In this document: piece by piece, positions 32,917 through 37,323 of the stretch
How the letters are laid out: each line of letters begins with the position of its first letter
Position numbering within the stretch: the first letter of the stretch is position 1
Assembly: GCA_947567595.1 (NCBI GenBank)
Contig: CANOMQ010000040.1
Coordinates: 1 to 37,323, forward strand
From: an uncultured Lachnospiraceae bacterium
GTDB taxonomy: Bacteria > Bacillota > Clostridia > Lachnospirales > Lachnospiraceae
Length of the DNA: 37,323 bases
Reading direction: 5' to 3'
Translations under genes and position numbers: made by a program
The notes under the pieces: generated by a model
What the model saw: only the letters and a program-made list of their open reading frames with translations
What the model was told of the DNA's origin: nothing
Database searches by the model: none

Positions 32917-35900
32917 TTATTTTACCTTTATGGTTTTTGTCACGCTCGAGCCTGCGAAATCGCCAAGTCCTGTTATCGTGACCTTGATTTTGTTTTTCTT
33001 TGCGCCGGACGTGTCGGGTACTGCCTTGTAGTCAATGCTTTGCGTCAATGGTGTCTTGCCGTAGGAAACCGTGAAGTTTTTCAGTGTTCCCTTTACGGAA
33101 GCTTTGGAAATTTTCTGTGGCAGAATGGTAAAGGTTGTTGTTGACGTTATGCCTGCGTAATTTCCTTTTCCCCTGATAAGGATTGTTGCTTTTTGCTTAT
33201 CGGTGGAAGCGTGCAGGTTGTTGGTGTAGGTGACGGTGTAATCTTTATTCTTCACCAGCTTTTTCGTTCCCGCTTTTACGGTGACGGTCGGCGTTTGGGG
33301 CTTTCCGTTGTAAGTTTTATCGGGAATTTTTGCAATTGTCAGCTTGGTATCGGCTGCTTTGAGTGCCGTAATTTCAAAGGTTTTTACGACTTCGCCCCGA
33401 TAGGCGCCCTTTCCTGTGATGATAACGGCTGCGCTTCCGGCGTTGACGTTGTTTTGGTAGCGGACCTTATAGTCTTTATTTGCCGTAAGCTTCTTGCCGC
33501 CAACCTTTACAGTCGGAGCGGGGGTTTGTGCTTTTCCGGTATATTTCAGGTTGTTTTTCGGCAAGGTAACGTGCTCAGGGTTGATGAGATGGGCGGGATC
33601 GCCGTCATATACAGCCAGCTTTGCAGTCTTGCCGTCCTTGTAATTGCCTAAGCCTGTAATGGTGATTTTTGCGGATTTTGTGGCTTTTGCCGTAAGAGCG
33701 GTGTCGTAGTCAAGCCTGTAATCCTTACCGTTTTCCAAAAGGGTTGTGCCGTCAAATACGGATACGGGCGGCTGCGTTTTTGCGCCTGTCGTCATGCTTC
33801 CGGTATATATTTTGAGCTTTTTGACGGATTTTGGGGTTATCGTAAACGTTGCTGTCAGTGTGCCCTTGTAATTGCCGCAGCCTTTGACAAGGATTGTCGC
33901 GGTTCCGGCGTTGGTGTTTTGGTCATAGCTAAGCTGATAATCCACGCCTTCGGTTAAGGTTATTTTTTTGTTGTTTTGTACGACGGTAACCTTGACGGCT
34001 GGCTCGTATGGGGTTTGGTCGTAAACTCTTGACTTAATGGAAGAGAGCGTACCGCCGACTGCGTTTAAGTCTGTTTTGCCTGTTTCGGGTGCGGGGGTGC
34101 TTTCCTCTGCTTTGGAGCTTTCCGGTTCGGAGGTGCTTTCCATTGTTTCAGAGCTTTCTTCGACCTTGGCGCTTTCAATCGTCTGTGAGCTTTCCTCGAC
34201 TTTTGAGCTTTCCGTTATGGAAGCGCTTTCTTCAATTTCAGGGCTTTCCACAACAGAAGCGCTTTCTTCAACCTTAGCGCTTTCTTCAACCTTAGAACTT
34301 TCTACTACAGAAGCGCTTTCCTCAATCTTAGCGCTTTCTTCAACTTTGGAGCTTTCAACAGTCTGCGAACTTTCCCCAACTTTAGAACTTTCCGCTACGG
34401 AAGCGCTTTCGTCCTCCTTAGAGCTTTCCACAACAGCAGAGCTTTCCTCCTCCGGTATCTCATCTCTCGTCAGCAGAATACTCGTGCTCATATTTTTAGG
34501 AAGCGTTGTATATACCTTTCCGTTTTTATCATGCCAATACGTGCCTTCCACCTTCGGAAGTATAGCGTCCGCCTTTACATTCTTCGGCGTCCAAATCGAT
34601 ACAAGCTGATTGCAACCGTCAAACATTCCGCGAAAATCGGTTTCCCTGCCTGCGTCAACCATACTCAAATCCGCAGACCTTAAATTGACACAGCCGCTGA
34701 AAAGACCGTCAAGCTCATCTGCCTCGTCTACATAAAGCGTCGCCGTCCTGATGTCTTTTGCATAGTCTTTCTTTTCTGACCATACCGGAGAGCCGTATGC
34801 TTTGCATGTGCCTTTTCCCATGACCTTCAGATTTCCGTTTTTGTCGATTTTATATGCGATATCATCATTGCGAGATCCAGCGATTTCATGCACAATATCA
34901 TCATCACGAAACGCTTCAATGTAATAGATGTCAAGCTCGCCCTTAAGATCCGCATATGCAACCTGAAGCCGTTTCTTTCCCGGTGTTGCTATATCAATTT
35001 CATCAATATTTGACCAATAATAGCAGGCACGAATGTCCCATTCTTTCCCTTCATCGAGAACCTCAAAAACCAGATATTCATCAGGCGCATGCTTCTTTCC
35101 TGTCTCGAACACACATCCATTTTGGAAATAGAGTTTGGTACAGGTTCTTGCGGGCTTTATGGTAATTTCCGATACTGCCGTAAAGTTTTTGTAGGATACA
35201 ATTAGCTGCTTTGTACCGACGGTTTTCATATCAATGTCTTTGGCATTCGTCGTATAGTCCGTTATTTCGACGGTCTTGCCTGAAAGTGTCGTTACCCACA
35301 CACACAGCTCGGAACGGTCGAACGTTTCTCCGACGTAATACGTTGTCTTATCGTTTCTGACATTCAGCTTGCAATAGCTGTCCTCCTTTACCGTAATCTT
35401 CACGGTTGCCGATAGATTTTGCCACTTCACAATCAGATTTTTCGTACCTGCCGTCTTCATATCAATGCTTGCGGCGTTTGTCGTATAGCCTGATGTGATT
35501 GTCTCTGACGGATAGCGATTGTTTGTATATAGGAGCTTTACGGTCAAATCGTTTACATTGAGTGTATCGCCGACAAAGTACTCTTTTTTTTCCTTGGAAA
35601 CAGACAGCTCTTTGCCGATTACGGTCAGGTTAATCGTCACGCTCTGACCCTCATAAGAGATAACCAAATATTTTGTACCTGCCGTATTCATGTCGATTTG
35701 TGCGGCATTTGTTGTATAGTCGGTAGTAGTCGTACGGTTGTTGAAATTGTAGTACAGTGTAACGGTCAAATCCGAAAGGTCAAGGGGTTCGCCGACAAGA
35801 TATTCTCTTTTGCCTTTTTCCACTATGAGCTCAGGCTTCTGCTTTAAGTGCATACTTTGGTTCGTATTTCTCGGAAGCTCGGGGAAAACCGTGTCCCCGC

Positions 35901-36867
35901 TATTCGCAACCCATGTTCCGCGCAGCGGGACTGGCAGCTTCAGATTGCGGGGCGTTTCCAGCTCAAGCAGACTGTCGGAGTAAATCATGTCGTTCGCATT
36001 TGTTACCTTGCTCATATCAAAGCCGCTTAAATCCAAAGAGGTCAAATTGACATTACGAAACATACCAGACATACTTGTTACGTTGCTTGTGTTAAATTTT
36101 TCCCCAAACGTTATTTGTTTTAAGCTTTTACAGTTGTAAAACATTGAGGACATATCCGTGACATTTGCGGTATTAAAGCTGCTTAAATCAAGCTTTTCCA
36201 AGCTTTCACAGCCTCCAAACATATTGCTCATGGTTGTTGCACTACTGGTATCGGCATTGCGCAAATCCACGCTGGTCAGATTCTTGCAGCCGCTTAAGCA
36301 GCCGGAAAAATTCTTTGTTCCCTTTAGGGATATGATTGCCGTTTTAATTTGATCCTGATAATTCGCCCAAGGAACGGCGGTCGTGCTATTGGAATGAAAT
36401 TCTCCCTTGCCACTTACAGTCAGCGTTCCGGTTGCGCTGTCAAACGTCCACACGCCGTCTCCCGGCAGAGAGTGATATTCCGTAAGCCACGGCTTATGAG
36501 GATTAAACCCTCCTGTCGGATAAGTATAGGAAGCGCCGTTTTCCTGTTCTTCAACAAGACTTGTTTCTTCCACGCAGTCCGTTTCTTCCGTTTCAATACA
36601 ATCATAATCGGTTTCTTTTATGGAAGGAAGTTCTTCGGATTCCGTCTCTGTTTGCGTCTCTTTGAAAGCCGTTTCCGCTTCTGTCTGCGTTTCTTCCTCT
36701 TCCAAAATGCTCTCTGTTTCGACCTGCGTCTCTTCGACAAGAACCTCCTCTATCTGCTCCGCTGCGTTTGCGGGCAGCTCCATGCCCGAGGAGAGCGTCG
36801 CCGCCGCAAGCAACAGACAAAACGCTTTTTTCACGTTCCTTTTTAATGTTCCGTTCAGACCACTCAT
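32917..36867 (-). CDS. Large secreted multidomain BspA-type surface protein
   Basis: A 1316-residue protein with a signal peptide (residues 1-35, cleavage after ANA). In order: an acidic Glu/Thr-rich stretch (36-110); BspA-like leucine-rich/DUF285 repeats (about 130-320; NMFGGCESLEKLDLSSFNT, SMFYNCKSLKQITF); bacterial Ig-like (group 3 type) repeats (about 335-640) with recurring YFVGDTL, YTTNA and MKTAGTK; a second short BspA-like block (about 660-790); a hexapeptide Ser/Glu linker (807-932); and three to four MBG-like beta repeats to the C-terminus (GKGAYRGEVVKTFEI, GKGNYAG). No LPxTG sorting signal or terminal membrane anchor is seen, so the mode of attachment is unknown. AGGAAAGG precedes the ATG. 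A role in adhesion or matrix binding is likely from the domain types. Confidence 0.9.
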   Translation of the reverse strand: MSGLNGTLKRNVKKAFCLLLAAATLSSGMELPANAAEQIEEVLVEETQVETESILEEEETQTEAETAFKETQTETESEELPSIKETDYDCIETEETDCVEETSLVEEQENGASYTYPTGGFNPHKPWLTEYHSLPGDGVWTFDSATGTLTVSGKGEFHSNSTTAVPWANYQDQIKTAIISLKGTKNFSGCLSGCKNLTSVDLRNADTSSATTMSNMFGGCESLEKLDLSSFNTANVTDMSSMFYNCKSLKQITFGEKFNTSNVTSMSGMFRNVNLTSLDLSGFDMSKVTNANDMIYSDSLLELETPRNLKLPVPLRGTWVANSGDTVFPELPRNTNQSMHLKQKPELIVEKGKREYLVGEPLDLSDLTVTLYYNFNNRTTTTDYTTNAAQIDMNTAGTKYLVISYEGQSVTINLTVIGKELSVSKEKKEYFVGDTLNVNDLTVKLLYTNNRYPSETITSGYTTNAASIDMKTAGTKNLIVKWQNLSATVKITVKEDSYCKLNVRNDKTTYYVGETFDRSELCVWVTTLSGKTVEITDYTTNAKDIDMKTVGTKQLIVSYKNFTAVSEITIKPARTCTKLYFQNGCVFETGKKHAPDEYLVFEVLDEGKEWDIRACYYWSNIDEIDIATPGKKRLQVAYADLKGELDIYYIEAFRDDDIVHEIAGSRNDDIAYKIDKNGNLKVMGKGTCKAYGSPVWSEKKDYAKDIRTATLYVDEADELDGLFSGCVNLRSADLSMVDAGRETDFRGMFDGCNQLVSIWTPKNVKADAILPKVEGTYWHDKNGKVYTTLPKNMSTSILLTRDEIPEEESSAVVESSKEDESASVAESSKVGESSQTVESSKVEESAKIEESASVVESSKVEESAKVEESASVVESPEIEESASITESSKVEESSQTIESAKVEESSETMESTSEPESSKAEESTPAPETGKTDLNAVGGTLSSIKSRVYDQTPYEPAVKVTVVQNNKKITLTEGVDYQLSYDQNTNAGTATILVKGCGNYKGTLTATFTITPKSVKKLKIYTGSMTTGAKTQPPVSVFDGTTLLENGKDYRLDYDTALTAKATKSAKITITGLGNYKDGKTAKLAVYDGDPAHLINPEHVTLPKNNLKYTGKAQTPAPTVKVGGKKLTANKDYKVRYQNNVNAGSAAVIITGKGAYRGEVVKTFEITALKAADTKLTIAKIPDKTYNGKPQTPTVTVKAGTKKLVKNKDYTVTYTNNLHASTDKQKATILIRGKGNYAGITSTTTFTILPQKISKASVKGTLKNFTVSYGKTPLTQSIDYKAVPDTSGAKKNKIKVTITGLGDFAGSSVTKTIKVK
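34072..34449 (-). repeat. 21 tandem 18-bp units encoding a Ser/Glu-rich hexapeptide linker
   Basis: Exactly 378 bp divide into 21 imperfect units of 18 bp. The translated units follow x-E-S-[SA]-[KSQ]-[VTI], for example VESSKV, EESAKV and EESASV, running from EESSAV to PETGKT. It joins the Ig/BspA half to the MBG-like half. Copy number could vary by slippage without loss of frame. Confidence 0.9.
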
Positions 36868-37272
36868 GTTTATATTGCCTTTCCTAATTTAATATGAAAT
36901 AATGCCGCCATGTTCCTTAAAAAAATTTTTGCACAAATGTTGCCATCAATTATTTGTTATTAAAGATGCTTGAATGCTTTGCACAATTTTTTTGAAATGT
37001 ATATTTTTACAGGTTTTTTTCATATTGATACTATCATATAAATATCTGCTATACAACATTTTTTGGAAAAATATTACAAATTCTAAACTTTTGATTATAA
37101 AACGCAGTTCTATTGCTGGAAAGTTGTGCAAAATGCCTTTGCCATGCACTTTGCTACGCATACGAGTGTCAGAAAAAAAGAACATGAACTAAAAGAGGTA
37201 GATTCAATGCAATTTCTGGTCGATTCATGTCAGGGTGCCTATTTTTCAAAATTGATATGTCATAATATTATA
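36868..37272. other. AT-rich upstream region of the surface-protein gene
   Basis: About 400 bp with no confident gene. The motif TTTGCACAA appears at 36928-36936 and 36978-36986, and inverted at 37124-37132, which may be a regulator site. No convincing -35/-10 pair stands out for the minus-strand gene. ATATTATA (37265-37272) is the predicted left copy of the target duplication of the second IS. Confidence 0.5.
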
Positions 37273-37323
37273 ACACCACTTTACAACTTATTAAAACAAC
37301 CACAACACTGTTTAACCAGCCGT
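37208..37323 (+). CDS. Possible truncated small ORF cut by the second IS
   Basis: An ATG at 37208 preceded by AAGAGGT opens a frame (MQFLVDSCQGAYFSKLIC) that continues into the IS end and past the window edge. The upstream half may be the remnant of a gene interrupted at 37272. No family is recognised, and it may be chance. Confidence 0.2.
37273..37323 (-). mobile_element. Left end of a second copy of the IS, cut by the window edge
   Basis: ACACCACTTTACAACTTATT at 37273-37292 is identical to the left end of the element at 815. On the minus strand, 37323-37281 encodes the transposase C-terminus RLVKQCCGCFNKL and stop, closely matching RLLKQQNGCFNKL in the first copy. Same orientation as the first copy. 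Whether this copy is intact cannot be seen. Confidence 0.9.

Noticed and set aside
34072-34089. APETG as an LPxTG-like sorting signal
   Set aside because: It is internal, inside the hexapeptide linker, followed by hundreds of residues, and lacks a hydrophobic segment and positive tail.
32917-36867. Antisense reading frames on the plus strand across the surface-protein gene, including a Ser/Leu-rich frame at 34037-34609
   Set aside because: They mirror the repeat composition of the real gene and have no ribosome sites or recognisable domains.

Overview
The window looks like a chromosomal segment from a gut-type Clostridia bacterium, most likely a member of the Lachnospiraceae. This rests on the clostridial style of the CRISPR repeat, BlaI/BlaR-type and RpiR regulators, the anaerobic cobalamin route, an FMN riboswitch in front of a RibU-type transporter, strong AGGAGG ribosome binding sites, and a host-glycan (sialic acid) catabolic cluster beside a BspA-type surface protein. 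The genus is not determined from sequence alone.

Layout. 1-800: a type I-B-like CRISPR array of 12 repeats and 11 spacers, with no cas genes in the window. 815-1786: a dead, internally deleted IS4-type insertion sequence with intact 20-bp ends and an 8-bp target duplication. It sits between the array and glpK (1823-3319). 3405-5833: a self-contained BlaI-like repressor/BlaR1-like sensor-protease pair with two phased operators. 5823-7055 (minus): rtcB RNA ligase. 7183-8150: FMN riboswitch and ribU riboflavin uptake. 8245-9683 (minus): an SDR oxidoreductase and an unrecognised 196-residue protein.

9828-22510: a 13-gene plus-strand cobalamin operon in the order cbiL, cbiET, cobD, cbiF, cbiG, cbiJ, cbiA, cbiB, cbiP, cbiC, cobT, cobU, cobS, tightly spaced with many 4-34 bp overlaps. 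It covers most of the anaerobic corrin pathway and nucleotide-loop assembly. cbiD, cbiH, a cobalt chelatase, an alpha-ribazole-phosphate phosphatase and a B12 riboswitch are not in the window.

22810-32847: a divergent sialic acid/amino-sugar regulon. The minus arm encodes a sugar-binding lipoprotein, two ABC permeases, YhcH/NanQ, NanA, NanE and an SGNH esterase. The plus arm encodes NagB, NagA, a ROK (NanK-like) kinase and an RpiR regulator. Together they would import sialic acid, convert it to ManNAc, ManNAc-6-P, GlcNAc-6-P, GlcN-6-P and finally fructose-6-P. No sialidase and no transporter ATPase lie nearby, which suggests scavenging of free sialic acid and a shared ATPase.

32917-36867 (minus): a 1316-residue secreted multidomain protein (BspA repeats, Ig-like domains, a 21-copy hexapeptide linker and C-terminal MBG-like repeats). 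37273-37323: the end of a second copy of the same IS, in the same orientation as the first and cut by the window edge. I see no clearly new defence system. The most unusual points are the CRISPR/IS/glpK junction, the unrecognised sensor domain on the BlaR1-like protein, the missing steps of the cob operon, the esterase in the sialic acid operon and the repeat-linked surface protein.
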